64,000 nt of DNA from Clostridiales bacterium (GTDB lineage: Bacteria > Bacillota > Clostridia > Saccharofermentanales > Saccharofermentanaceae): NCBI GenBank assembly GCA_017480325.1, contig JAFVAY010000015.1:1-64000 (forward strand), given 5' to 3'. A program made the position numbers and the translations under genes. How positions within the stretch are numbered: position 1 is the first letter of the stretch; each line of letters begins with the position of its first letter. Under the pieces are notes generated by a model. It was not told the DNA's origin, did not search any database, and saw nothing but the letters and a program-made list of their open reading frames with translations. Of the stretch, positions 25,961 through 34,403 are shown piece by piece.

Positions 25961-26983
25961 CTAGAAATTCGTACTTCCGCGTTCGATCAGATCACACTTT
26001 ACCGTTATCTTCCTGGGTATCTCAAGCTCCGGGTTCTCGAGCAGAGATATCATACGATCTACGGTGTCGTTACATATTTTCTCAGTCTTGTTATCTATGC
26101 TCGTCATCTCGGGCTCACATGCGATCGACATAGCAGAATTATTGTAGCCTACGATAGAGATATCCTCCGGCACCTTAAGTCCGCGTTCCATGGCATACTT
26201 ATAAACGCCTAAGGCGATGTCATCATTAGTGGCGATAAAAGCGTCAGCATTCAACGATTTACGCGACAGAAGATAATCTCTTACCTTATGGATCCTGTTC
26301 TCCACATCAAGCTCCATCCCCTTCTTCAGAGTAATGCCATTCTCTTTAAGAGCTTTCTCATAGCCCGCACGCTTCTTGTTAGCACTGTAGGAATGGGAAT
26401 CTGTCAGAAATACGACCTTCTTATATCCGGACTTAATGAGTTTATCCGTGGCCTCGAATGTCGCATCGAGATCATCGCAGACCGAGGAGTATATCCCCTC
26501 CCCCTGAACGTTACCGTTGATGATGAATATCGGCACCTGTCTGGCCGCCTCTCTGATGTAATCAGTCTCTTCATCACTGTTGCCGGAGCCGGCATAGGTA
26601 GAGCCCACCAGGATAAGAGCGTCAACTCTTTTAGACAGAAGTAGCTCCACATGGCTCTTCTTACCTGTAAGCTCAAAGCCGCTGTTACTTAAGATACAGT
26701 TGTAGCCGTTACCTGCAAGACGCTGCTCCAGGAAAGCCACGGCAGATGACATATATGTATCCGATATCGTCGGAACAAGTATACCTATCGAATGCATGGT
26801 CTTAAGACCCAGCCCCTGAGCGAACACATTGGGAGTGTACCCCAGCTCATCTATGACCTTCATCACCTTCTCCCGGGTCTTGGAGGTTACCTTATCCGAC
26901 CCATGCAAAACCCGCGACACCGTCGCAATGGAGACATTGGCTTTATTAGCTACGTCGTATATCTTAATAGAATCGTCTTTCAT
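25961..26983 (-). CDS. LacI-family transcriptional regulator of the uronate locus
   Basis: The protein has 340 residues. The N-terminal helix-turn-helix 'IYDVANKANVSIATVSRVL' (residues 8-26) with a hinge helix near 50 is followed by a periplasmic-binding-like sensor domain with 'GILVPTISDTYMSSAV'. It probably represses the uxaC and importer operons in the absence of a uronate-derived inducer. A perfect operator copy sits 15 bp before its own start, suggesting autoregulation. The gene precedes uxaC by 125 bp on the same strand, and a terminator upstream separates it from kdgA. Confidence 0.93.
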   Translation of the reverse strand: MKDDSIKIYDVANKANVSIATVSRVLHGSDKVTSKTREKVMKVIDELGYTPNVFAQGLGLKTMHSIGILVPTISDTYMSSAVAFLEQRLAGNGYNCILSNSGFELTGKKSHVELLLSKRVDALILVGSTYAGSGNSDEETDYIREAARQVPIFIINGNVQGEGIYSSVCDDLDATFEATDKLIKSGYKKVVFLTDSHSYSANKKRAGYEKALKENGITLKKGMELDVENRIHKVRDYLLSRKSLNADAFIATNDDIALGVYKYAMERGLKVPEDISIVGYNNSAMSIACEPEMTSIDNKTEKICNDTVDRMISLLENPELEIPRKITVKCDLIERGSTNF

Positions 26984-26997
26984 TTCTGCCCCTCTTC

Positions 26998-27011
26998 TGT
27001 AAGCGTTTACA
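26998..27011. promoter_or_regulatory. LacI-family operator in front of the lacI-type gene
   Basis: A second perfect TGTAAGCGTTTACA palindrome lies between the -10-like TATAAT (27030-27025, minus strand) and the regulator's ATG at 26983. No good -35 box is visible at the expected distance. The site supports autoregulation of the LacI-type gene. Confidence 0.78.
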
Positions 27012-27046
27012 TTCCCCTGAAGCGATTATAGTACAAATTCCGATAA

Positions 27047-27081
27047 TATAAAACGCTGTCTTCAAAAATTTGAACACAGCG
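27047..27081 (-). terminator. Rho-independent terminator of the kdgK-kdgA operon
   Basis: On the minus strand CGCTGTGTTCAAA and TTTGAAGACAGCG form a 13-bp stem with one G/A internal mismatch and a 2-nt loop (27054-27081), followed directly by TTTTATATT. It begins about 35 bp after the kdgA stop codon and insulates the lacI-type gene downstream. Confidence 0.88.
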
Positions 27082-27115
27082 CTTTACAAAAACCTTATCT
27101 ATTAGGTCCTGAAGT

Positions 27116-27763
27116 TCATCTGTTAGCTTCTACAAGCTTCGCCGCCTCGGCTACCTTCTCCTTAATAAGTCCGAAGTCGCCTGCCTTGATCATGTCACCC
27201 TTCACCATCCAGGATCCGCCACAGCAGAAGATCTTATCCGACTTAAGGTACTCGGACACATTATTCTCATTGATACCACCTGTAGGCATGAACTTAAGAG
27301 AAGTCAACGCGGCACCGATCGCCTTGATCATCTTCAAGCCACCGGCATTCTCCGCCGGGAAGAACTTAACATGTGTAAGTCCGAGCTTGATCGCCTTGAT
27401 CATCTCGCTTGCGGTCTGAGTGCCGGGACATACCGGAATATCCCTCTCGAGACAGTAATTAACAACCTCTTCATCAAGTCCGGGAGAGACGATGAACTTG
27501 GCACCTGCCGCCACCGCTCTGTCAACCTGCTCTGTGGTAAGAACCGTTCCTGCACCTACGAGAAGATCCGGATATTCTGAAGCCATTAGTCTTATGGACT
27601 CTTCAGCCGCATCTGTTCTGAAGGTTACCTCAGCTGCGGGAAGTCCTCCCTCGAGAAGAGCCTTACCGAGAGGGATCGCATCCTTCGAGTCGTTAAGAAC
27701 GACTACAGGAATAATCCCGACCTTCTCGAACTGTTCCCAAATCCTATTAGCCTTATCACTCAT
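27116..27763 (-). CDS. kdgA: 2-keto-3-deoxy-6-phosphogluconate aldolase
   Basis: This 215-residue class I aldolase of the KDPG/KHG family has conserved blocks at VTFRTDAA (substrate Arg), VGAGTVLTTEQV, KFIVSPGLDEEVV and VKFFPAENAGG, the last carrying the Schiff-base Lys. It cleaves 2-keto-3-deoxy-6-phosphogluconate to pyruvate and glyceraldehyde-3-phosphate, the last step of the uronate pathway in this locus. It lies 20 bp after kdgK and ends at a strong terminator. It may also act on 4-hydroxy-2-oxoglutarate, as many homologues do. Confidence 0.95.
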   Translation of the reverse strand: MSDKANRIWEQFEKVGIIPVVVLNDSKDAIPLGKALLEGGLPAAEVTFRTDAAEESIRLMASEYPDLLVGAGTVLTTEQVDRAVAAGAKFIVSPGLDEEVVNYCLERDIPVCPGTQTASEMIKAIKLGLTHVKFFPAENAGGLKMIKAIGAALTSLKFMPTGGINENNVSEYLKSDKIFCCGGSWMVKGDMIKAGDFGLIKEKVAEAAKLVEANR

Positions 27764-27783
27764 TGTCGTTACCTCTGTATTAT

Positions 27784-28881
27784 TTATCTCTTAACTCTGG
27801 CACCTGCGCCGCCCATAATAGCTTCAACCTCTTCCTTAGAAGCCATTGAGGTATCGCCGGGAGTCGTCATAGCAAGTGCCCCGTGAGCTGCACCGTAGTT
27901 GACGGCCTTCTCAGGATCTCCTGTTGTCATAAGACCATATACAAGACCTGAAGCGAAGGAGTCACCACCGCCTACACGATCCATAATCTCGAGTCCGTCG
28001 TACTCTCTTGACTTGTAGATCTGTCCGTCTGCCCAGCAGATAGCCTTCCAGTCATTGACTGTGGCTGTTCTTACTGTACGAAGTGTTGTAGCAACTACCT
28101 TGAAGTTGGGATATGTCTTAGCCGCTTCGCAGATCATCTTGTTATAGCCATCGAGATTAAGCTCCTTAAGATCGGAGTCGTTGCCCTCGATGGAGAAGCC
28201 CAAGCAAGCCGTGAAGTCCTCTTCGTTACCGATCATGACGTCAACATACTTAGCTACTTCCTTATTGACCTCACGTGCCTTCTCTATTCCGCCTATAGCA
28301 CTCCACATGGAAGGTCTGTAGTTAAGATCGTAGGATACTATAGTGCCGTACTTCTTAGCTGCCTTACATGCCGCGATAACCGTCTCACAAGCTTTCTCGG
28401 ACAAGGCTGCATAGATGCCGCCGGTATGAAGCCATCTGACACCTAACTTACCGAAGATGTAATCGAAGTCAACATCCTCAGGACCGATCTGGGAAATGGC
28501 CGTATTCGCACGATCAGAACAACCAACCGCACCTCTGATACCGAACCCTCGTTCGGTAAAATTAAGACCGTTTCTGCAAATACGGCCAATTCCGTCGGTC
28601 TTCTTCCAGACTATGAGTGAAGTATCGACTCCACCCTGCTCGATAAGATCCTTAAGGAGCTTACCGACCTCGTTATCAGCAAAAGCCGTAATAACGCCTG
28701 TTCTTAATCCAAAGCACTTATGAAGTCCGCGAATAACGTTATACTCTCCGCCGCCTTCCCATGCAGTAAACTGTCTGGCAGTTCTGATCCTTCCCTCACC
28801 GGGATCAAGTCTGAGCATGATCTCTCCGAGAGATACTGCATCGAACATGCACTCACTTCTGTCTCTTAACTGAAGATCCAT
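27784..28881 (-). CDS. kdgK: 2-keto-3-deoxygluconate kinase
   Basis: This 365-residue PfkB/ribokinase-family sugar kinase has an N-terminal SLGEIMLRLDPGEG and a late 'DRVGGGDSFASGLVYGLM' in which Asp of GGGDS is the catalytic base and the anion hole is formed. It phosphorylates 2-keto-3-deoxygluconate from both the Uxa and Kdu branches. The start at 28881 has GGAGG 8 nt upstream. The promoter at 28950-28977 is followed by two tandem operator-like repeats, implying tight control by the divergent IclR-family regulator. Confidence 0.93.
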   Translation of the reverse strand: MDLQLRDRSECMFDAVSLGEIMLRLDPGEGRIRTARQFTAWEGGGEYNVIRGLHKCFGLRTGVITAFADNEVGKLLKDLIEQGGVDTSLIVWKKTDGIGRICRNGLNFTERGFGIRGAVGCSDRANTAISQIGPEDVDFDYIFGKLGVRWLHTGGIYAALSEKACETVIAACKAAKKYGTIVSYDLNYRPSMWSAIGGIEKAREVNKEVAKYVDVMIGNEEDFTACLGFSIEGNDSDLKELNLDGYNKMICEAAKTYPNFKVVATTLRTVRTATVNDWKAICWADGQIYKSREYDGLEIMDRVGGGDSFASGLVYGLMTTGDPEKAVNYGAAHGALAMTTPGDTSMASKEEVEAIMGGAGARVKR

Positions 28882-28902
28882 AAGAATAACCTCCGCGCTT
28901 TG

Positions 28903-28942
28903 ATTTCGTATTGTGGAACTAGATTTCGTAACGTGAAAACTA
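28903..28942. promoter_or_regulatory. Two tandem IclR/KdgR-type operator boxes in front of kdgK
   Basis: Two copies of ATTTCGTA-NN-GTG-(G/A)AA-CTA occur at 28903-28921 and 28923-28942, their starts exactly 20 bp apart. Each has ATTTC separated by 7 bp from a GGAA/GAAA half, an imperfect palindrome. They lie immediately downstream of the kdgK promoter's expected start site (near 28943), where binding would block transcription. A third, inverted copy overlaps the divergent regulator's promoter. Confidence 0.75.
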
Positions 28943-28949
28943 TGATTTG

Positions 28950-28977
28950 ATTATAAAACAGTCAGATCATTTGTCAA
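28950..28977 (-). promoter_or_regulatory. Sigma-70-type promoter of the kdgK-kdgA operon
   Basis: On the minus strand TTGACA (28977-28972) and a perfect TATAAT (28955-28950) are separated by 16 bp. Expected transcription start is near 28943. Confidence 0.8.
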
Positions 28978-29007
28978 TACTGATTTTACTTAATTTTGTG
29001 GCATTAC

Positions 29008-29036
29008 TTGCAAAAGTCGTAGAATTACAGTATAGT
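29008..29036 (+). promoter_or_regulatory. Promoter of the IclR-family regulator
   Basis: TTGCAA (29008-29013) and TATAGT (29031-29036) are separated by exactly 17 bp. The -10 box overlaps the operator-like box at 29033-29051, which suggests autorepression. Confidence 0.68.
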
Positions 29037-29051
29037 TCCATATAGTGAAAT
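29033..29051. promoter_or_regulatory. Third IclR/KdgR-type operator box, inverted, at the regulator promoter
   Basis: TAGTTCC-N7-GAAAT at 29033-29051 is the reverse complement of the ATTTC-N7-GGAACTA box found twice in front of kdgK. It covers the -10 region and start site of the IclR-family gene and ends 27 bp before its ATG. Confidence 0.72.
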
Positions 29052-29078
29052 TAATTGCCTTGTCCACAGGAGGAGAAA

Positions 29079-29834
29079 ATGGAAGAAAAGAACCCTATAC
29101 AGGTTGCCGACAGGCTTTTCGGAGCGCTGGAGTACTTAGCTGATAACGGAGCTTCAAGCCTTACTGAGACCGCAGCTGCACTGGAGCTCAACAAGAGCAC
29201 AATGCACAGGATCTTCTCTTCCCTGATTTGCCTCGGGTACGTGAGACAGAATGAGGTCAACGGGCTTTACGAGATGACCTTCAAGGTAGCCGATCTTACG
29301 GAGCGCATGATGAATCACGTGGATGTGATAAACATAGTCCATCCTTATCTTCAAAGGCTTATGGAGAAGTGTAACGAGACCGTGCATTTCGTGAGGCGCG
29401 AGGAGACAGAATGCGTGTATATCGATAAGGTGGAGGCTACCTCTAATAACATTAGAATGGTGTCCAGGATCGGAAGCAGAATCCCCTTCTACAGATCCTC
29501 GGGGGGAAAGGCGCTGGCGGCGAACATGAGTCCGTCTGAGGTGAAGGCGCTGTGGGACAGCTGCGATATCCAGCGTAAGACCGCCTACACCATCACCAAC
29601 TACGACAACCTCTGCGACGCTCTCGAGGAGATAAGACGTAAGGGCTACGCTCTTGATAACGAGGAGAATGAGACCGGAGTAAGATGCATAGGTATCGCCC
29701 TCGATATAGCCGGGAGATCCGTGGATTATGCCATAAGCATCTCGGTACCTATAAGCAGAATGGATAACGACCGTATAGAAGAGCTGTCGAAGTATATTCT
29801 GGAGACGAAGAAAGAGATAGATACGACTATCTGA
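29079..29834 (+). CDS. IclR-family transcriptional regulator, likely KdgR-type
   Basis: The protein has 251 residues. The N-terminal winged helix 'SLTETAAALELNKSTMHRIFSSLICLGYV' (about residues 24-52) is followed by an IclR effector-binding domain ending with 'RIEELSKYILETKKEI'. ATG at 29079 is chosen because AGGAGGAG lies just upstream; a TTG at 29055 would overlap the operator region's leader. It is divergent from kdgK-kdgA, and three copies of the same box lie between the two genes. It most likely represses kdgK-kdgA and itself, with 2-keto-3-deoxygluconate as the probable inducer, as known for KdgR. The inducer is inferred. Confidence 0.92.
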   Translation: MEEKNPIQVADRLFGALEYLADNGASSLTETAAALELNKSTMHRIFSSLICLGYVRQNEVNGLYEMTFKVADLTERMMNHVDVINIVHPYLQRLMEKCNETVHFVRREETECVYIDKVEATSNNIRMVSRIGSRIPFYRSSGGKALAANMSPSEVKALWDSCDIQRKTAYTITNYDNLCDALEEIRRKGYALDNEENETGVRCIGIALDIAGRSVDYAISISVPISRMDNDRIEELSKYILETKKEIDTTI

Positions 29835-29840
29835 AGCTGA

Positions 29841-30911
29841 TCAAAGCTTCTGGTGTGTGCCCTTCATGAAGCCTGCCAGCATCCTTGCCACAGAGAACAC
29901 GATAGCGCGTTCATCCTGCTGCCAGATACGAAGCGAACGAGGCTCGGCACACATAAGATAACCTATCTTCTCATCACCTATACCCACATTGAGTATAAGT
30001 ACGCTCTCGTACTCGTGAGCCTCCAGGAACGAAGAGAAATCGGGACATATAGCCCTAATAGTATCTATCGTATTAGTTGTAAAGATGTCATCCTTCATAA
30101 GTGCACTTATATCACCCACATGAGTTGCCGGAAGATTACCGAGAACATCATGAACAACGTCCTCCTCAGTGATGTAGAAGAAGTCGGTTATCCTCATATC
30201 CTCCTTAAGGACCGGGAACATCTTCTGAAGCTTCTTATGAATGTCGAAGTCGGTATCGAATTCCAAAGCCAGATTATGAAGAGTCGTGTAAAGTCCGTGC
30301 GACTTCAGCTCCTGAATCTGGATATCCTTGTGCTTTTCCTCAAGATAGATAATATAGCAGTTACGCCCCTTAGTCTTACCTCTGTACAGGGTCTTATCCA
30401 CGAGGTGGAAAAGCTCATCATAGGTCGTAGCATCGTTAGGATAGGTCGCAGAACCTACAGTACCTGTAATAAAAGGATCACAGACGCCAAGAGAGATATT
30501 CTTTCTTAATACGTTATAATTCGCATACATCTCGAGGTAGAACTTCTTCTTATCTGCGTACTCGATATCTCTTCTGTTTATTATCAGGAACTCGTCGCCG
30601 CCGATCCTTCCTACCAGACCGTAGTCGGCAAGATAACGCATCAGATCGGCAGATACGCCCTGAAGCACACCGTCACCGACCTTGTGGCCGTAGGTATCAT
30701 TTATGAACTTGAAGTTATCAAGGTCGACCTCGCCCAAAGTGAACGGGATCTCGTTCGAGATAAGATAGCGAATGTAACCGATGATATACGGGCGAAGAAT
30801 GGTCCCCGTCAAAGAATCCAGTATGTTCGATATATTTTTGTCTTTAAGCAGATCCGCGAAATACGGTATCCGATTTAATTGTTCTTCCGTGTACATACAT
30901 GCACCAACCAT
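29841..30911 (-). CDS. Diguanylate cyclase with N-terminal GGDEF and C-terminal GAF-like domain
   Basis: The protein has 356 residues. The GGDEF domain spans about residues 40-185 with 'LDNFKFINDTYGH' and an intact RIGGDEF active site. The C-terminal part (about 210-350) looks like a GAF-type sensor domain. Placing the sensor after the cyclase is less common than the reverse. No canonical RxxD inhibitory site is seen five residues before GGDEF. No membrane segment is present. It makes the second messenger c-di-GMP in the cytosol. The gene is convergent with the IclR gene (6 bp gap). No clear ribosome binding site is seen for either ATG (30911 or 30896). Confidence 0.87.
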   Translation of the reverse strand: MVGACMYTEEQLNRIPYFADLLKDKNISNILDSLTGTILRPYIIGYIRYLISNEIPFTLGEVDLDNFKFINDTYGHKVGDGVLQGVSADLMRYLADYGLVGRIGGDEFLIINRRDIEYADKKKFYLEMYANYNVLRKNISLGVCDPFITGTVGSATYPNDATTYDELFHLVDKTLYRGKTKGRNCYIIYLEEKHKDIQIQELKSHGLYTTLHNLALEFDTDFDIHKKLQKMFPVLKEDMRITDFFYITEEDVVHDVLGNLPATHVGDISALMKDDIFTTNTIDTIRAICPDFSSFLEAHEYESVLILNVGIGDEKIGYLMCAEPRSLRIWQQDERAIVFSVARMLAGFMKGTHQKL

Positions 30912-30965
30912 AGGAAAACAAATCCAGTTCCAATTATCAATTATAAATGATAAACGATAATCAGG

Positions 30966-32627
30966 TCAATAACGGTCAATATTATCGGCTACCACCCTGA
31001 TACCTCTGTAGTAGATCACGACCGCTGTGGCCGCCAGAATAACCGAGATCACCGCTATGGCGGCCGTCCCTCCCATTACACTGTGAAGAAGATAAGAGAC
31101 CACACCGACCACGACCATCATTATAAGCTCGGCTGCGAGATTAAAGAAGCAGTTAAGATTGCCCCTTAATGCACTCAGCTCATCCGACCAGATGGTGTAT
31201 GGAGATACCGAGTCCATGATAAGACCCGTCATCGTCGCGATGACGATACATGCCAAGGAGGTCAGAAGCATCAAGGGTATGAGCGAGTATATCCTCAGCG
31301 CCACCAGTATCAGTATTACCGCGATACCCTCCGGAATGAACGTGAAGAGAATGGCGATCCATGCCTTAGCTCTGATCTGACGGTCAAGAGGCACGGGGAT
31401 GTATTTTATAAGATCGATATGTACTCCTTCTCTGGTAAATGAGGTCGACGCGATGGAATTGATTCCGGAGGCGATAAACGCCATGGCTGCTACACCTATG
31501 AAGAGGAAAATCCTGGCGCGAGGCGCGCCGTCCTGAAGGTGTGACGAGAAGTTGGCAACATTGATATAACTGTCCGAAGAGAACAGAAAAGCAATGGCTA
31601 TGATCGGCCAAAGAAGATTCGCATAAACGCAGTTTATCCTGTAGGTCATGGTCCTCATAAGAACCTTGGCTTCCTTAAGAAACAACGCTTGTCCTGTCGG
31701 AAGCTTCTTTGATACTGAACCGTGCTTATGTTTTGTTCTGTCTCCACCCAGTCGTGCCGCAGCAAAGAGACCTTCCTGATATACACTTCCGGCAAGCTTA
31801 AGTGCTATGACATAAACGGCTATGAATATCACCACCGATATAAGAAGCGGCCATACGGCATGATTATCGATACTCATGATCGTGAGGCGGTTCGTCGGGA
31901 ACAGATAATTACAGATCGATACGAACAGATTCCTGCTGTTAACCAGAGACTCAATATAATTCTCGGTGCTGACCTTGCCGTAGTCGGCAAAGGATATAAG
32001 AAACATCAGCGCGAAGATAACAAACATCGCTGTAGATGAGTGATAGTAGACAGAGACCCGGTTAAAGCGTTTAAGTATAAGCATCAGAAGCATTCCAAGA
32101 ATCGCACTGTAAAGAAGCGGTATCGCAAGCGACCCTAAGAATCCGAACACTGCACTTATAACGGCAATCGAGTGAAGTGCACTGATACCGATATGCTTTA
32201 CTGCAGCTACAAAGTAGCCGATATATATGGCGAAGAGGACATTAGAGGTCATTACATTCTCCGCCTTATAGGTGTGCCAGAATCTAGCGGTAAAAAGGGT
32301 CAACGGCGATATGGGAAGAGCCGTCAGGAACCGAAGATCCGACGAGAAGTACAGGACACTGAACATCAGAGGAAGCCCAAATATCATGGCAAAAGCGGAT
32401 ATCATATGAAGCTCTGACAGAAGCCCGTAGGTACTGCCGTCAAATTGATAAAGAAGATCCGTAAGGATATACGATACAAACCCCACAAGCACGGACACCG
32501 GAACCATGATCCCCACGAAGGCGATCATACCGAATCGACTGTACAGCTTTTTCCTCCGATCTCCCGAAGGCTTTGGCATCTCGAGATTCGAACCAAAGGC
32601 TTTGTATAATGTATAAGTCCTGTTCAT
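30966..32627 (-). CDS. ABC-2-type exporter permease
   Basis: This 553-residue membrane protein has about twelve predicted helices arranged in two halves. A soluble stretch around residues 285-320 contains 'KKLPTGQALFLKEAKVLMRTMTYRI', a layout typical of duplicated ABC-2 permeases in Firmicutes. It directly follows its ATPase gene (1 bp gap) and should form the export channel with it. Substrate unknown; such pairs export peptides, lipids or antibiotics. It is unrelated to the sugar importer. Confidence 0.83.
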   Translation of the reverse strand: MNRTYTLYKAFGSNLEMPKPSGDRRKKLYSRFGMIAFVGIMVPVSVLVGFVSYILTDLLYQFDGSTYGLLSELHMISAFAMIFGLPLMFSVLYFSSDLRFLTALPISPLTLFTARFWHTYKAENVMTSNVLFAIYIGYFVAAVKHIGISALHSIAVISAVFGFLGSLAIPLLYSAILGMLLMLILKRFNRVSVYYHSSTAMFVIFALMFLISFADYGKVSTENYIESLVNSRNLFVSICNYLFPTNRLTIMSIDNHAVWPLLISVVIFIAVYVIALKLAGSVYQEGLFAAARLGGDRTKHKHGSVSKKLPTGQALFLKEAKVLMRTMTYRINCVYANLLWPIIAIAFLFSSDSYINVANFSSHLQDGAPRARIFLFIGVAAMAFIASGINSIASTSFTREGVHIDLIKYIPVPLDRQIRAKAWIAILFTFIPEGIAVILILVALRIYSLIPLMLLTSLACIVIATMTGLIMDSVSPYTIWSDELSALRGNLNCFFNLAAELIMMVVVGVVSYLLHSVMGGTAAIAVISVILAATAVVIYYRGIRVVADNIDRY

Positions 32628-32628
32628 A

Positions 32629-33354
32629 TTATTCCGACTTACCTGTAAGCTCTACGAATATCTCCTCGAGAGTTCTGTCCGGGTACTCAAGCCTTAAGTA
32701 ATCAAGAGTCCCCTGCTCTATTATCCTTCCCTTGTTAATGATTATTATCCTGTCACAAAGCTGTTCGGCAACCTCGAGCACATGTGTAGAGAAGAGAACA
32801 GAATTGCCCACTTTCGCATGCTCACGCATCATCTTCTTAAGTTCGAAAGCCGCAGTGGGATCAAGTCCTGTCATAGGCTCATCAAGTATCCACGCCGGAG
32901 GATTATGAACCAGCGCGGCGATTACCATCAGCTTCTGTCTCATGCCGTGCGAATAATCCCTCATCTGAGTGTTCAGAGCGTCCTTCATATCGAAGCGTTC
33001 TGCCAGCTCGTCGATCTTAGGTGCACGATCTTCTGTCGGAATGTCATACATATCGGCGATGAAGTTGATATATTCGAGACCGGTAAGCTGGATCAGTATG
33101 TCCGGATTATCGGCTATATAGGCGAATGATCTTTTGGCATTGAGGGGATCCTTGTTGATGTCGAATCCGTTAATGACCGCAGTGCCTTCCGTCGGGCGAA
33201 GTATGCCTGTCAACATCTTGATGACCGTCGTCTTCCCGGCTCCGTTCGGCCCCGCAAATCCCACGATCTCGCCTTTATGAATATTGAAGGATATCCCGTC
33301 AGTCGCTTTATGGCCGTTGCCATATATCATTGTCAGACCCTGCGCCTCGATCAT
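32629..33354 (-). CDS. ABC transporter ATP-binding protein (exporter type)
   Basis: About 241 residues. Walker A GPNGAGKTT, signature YSHGMRQKL, Walker B PAWILDEPMTGLDP and switch His in LFSTHVLEVAE are all intact. The Gln-less signature YSHGM is typical of CcmA/EcsA-like export ATPases. The start at 33354 (MIEAQG) is chosen because GGAGG lies 8 nt upstream. It precedes the ABC-2 permease by 1 bp. Its upstream region holds the double 39-bp palindrome element (33407-33518). Confidence 0.93.
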   Translation of the reverse strand: MIEAQGLTMIYGNGHKATDGISFNIHKGEIVGFAGPNGAGKTTVIKMLTGILRPTEGTAVINGFDINKDPLNAKRSFAYIADNPDILIQLTGLEYINFIADMYDIPTEDRAPKIDELAERFDMKDALNTQMRDYSHGMRQKLMVIAALVHNPPAWILDEPMTGLDPTAAFELKKMMREHAKVGNSVLFSTHVLEVAEQLCDRIIIINKGRIIEQGTLDYLRLEYPDRTLEEIFVELTGKSE

Positions 33355-33406
33355 TGCCCGATCCTCCGATGCTTGATAAGTCAATTATAGCTTATTGAAT
33401 GCTCAT

Positions 33407-33518
33407 GTATGCTTTTATGTATTGATTACCACAAAAAACATACACAAATGCATATATTAGGGCTTTTTTACTTATATCTGTATGTTTTTCAACAATTTCC
33501 ATACACAAAAACATACAC
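33407..33518. repeat. Element A: two 39-bp imperfect palindromes with 34-bp spacer
   Basis: Units at 33407-33445 and 33480-33518 each begin GTATG(C/T)TTTT and end AAAA-A-CATACAC, so each is a 39-bp imperfect inverted repeat. They are separated by 34 bp (73-bp period). A second element of identical dimensions is at 44526-44637 in the opposite orientation. Element A lies between the start of the ABC exporter ATPase gene and the divergent nuclease-like gene. The rest of the 315-bp gap up to 33669 is AT-rich with no further gene. Confidence 0.75.
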
Positions 33519-33669
33519 AGTCCATGCAACAATTCTCAACTTTGTGCCAAGACCCCAGTAATTTCAATAATTTTTTGTTTCAACCCCCTCTTATTTTCCC
33601 AACATTTCAAAATCGCTTGAATTCAGTCGGTCATCCGAAGCAAAATAGAGTCGGAATAAGGAGGTTACT

Positions 33670-34389
33670 ATGTACCTTAAATTTAATAACGCATATCTGG
33701 CTGCCAAGCTTGATTGGATCGACAGATCTCTTAAGACTATTCCTATAGTGCATAAACAGAAGCATAGGGATAAATATGTAATCCGTTACAGAGACTATGG
33801 GAAATTGCGTCAGGTCTGTGACTCCCACTCCAAATATCGAGAATTAGAAGGATACTACTCCAGATCACAAAACCTCAAATCTATCAGGAATCAACTAAGC
33901 GCTTGTATCACTGACAGTAGACAAATAAAGATCAGAACAGGAATCAAAGCAGTATTTAATCGGAACGATTATGATCGCATGGTTCCTAAGACGGATAACA
34001 ATGACGGCTACCATCCGTACAGACACAAGGAATTCTATATGAGATCGAGATTCGAGGTAGCTATGGCAGCTGAGCTTGACAATCTGGGACTTGAATATAA
34101 GTACGAGCCGACATTCAGAATCAACGGCTATCAATTCAGTCCGGATTTTGTGATCTATATCCCTGAATATGATTGCTGCATTATCGTCGAATGTGAAGGC
34201 ATGACAGATGAAGTAAGTTATGTTAACCGTAATGGGGTAAAGTTTGCGGAATATCTATACATCGGCTTAGTGTTCGGGATGACGCTGGTAGTTCTTCAGG
34301 GAACCAAAGAATCAATGCCATCTCCGGAACTGATGCGTAATTCAGTAATATCCGCCATAAATTTGCTATCATCATACTATACTGTGTGA
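33670..34389 (+). CDS. Orphan PD-(D/E)XK-like nuclease domain protein
   Basis: The protein has 239 residues. The C-terminal half (about 122-220) has the restriction-endonuclease-like pattern RSRFE (Glu129) - SPDF (Asp159) - IVECEG (Glu174), as in TnsA/VSR-type folds, though the usual Lys of the ExK motif is replaced by Glu or Cys. The N-terminal half (1-120) is rich in basic and aromatic residues and may bind DNA. I do not recognise the family. A strong AAGGAGG ribosome binding site precedes the ATG. The sequence is visibly more A/T-rich than its neighbours, which suggests transfer. It overlaps the start region of the alkD-like gene. Confidence 0.7.
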   Translation: MYLKFNNAYLAAKLDWIDRSLKTIPIVHKQKHRDKYVIRYRDYGKLRQVCDSHSKYRELEGYYSRSQNLKSIRNQLSACITDSRQIKIRTGIKAVFNRNDYDRMVPKTDNNDGYHPYRHKEFYMRSRFEVAMAAELDNLGLEYKYEPTFRINGYQFSPDFVIYIPEYDCCIIVECEGMTDEVSYVNRNGVKFAEYLYIGLVFGMTLVVLQGTKESMPSPELMRNSVISAINLLSSYYTV

Positions 34390-34403
34390 CAAGGAGAATA
34401 ATC

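Noticed and set aside
33407..33518. CRISPR-like array
   Set aside because: Only two units, palindromic with variable centres rather than identical repeats with unique spacers, and no cas genes nearby.
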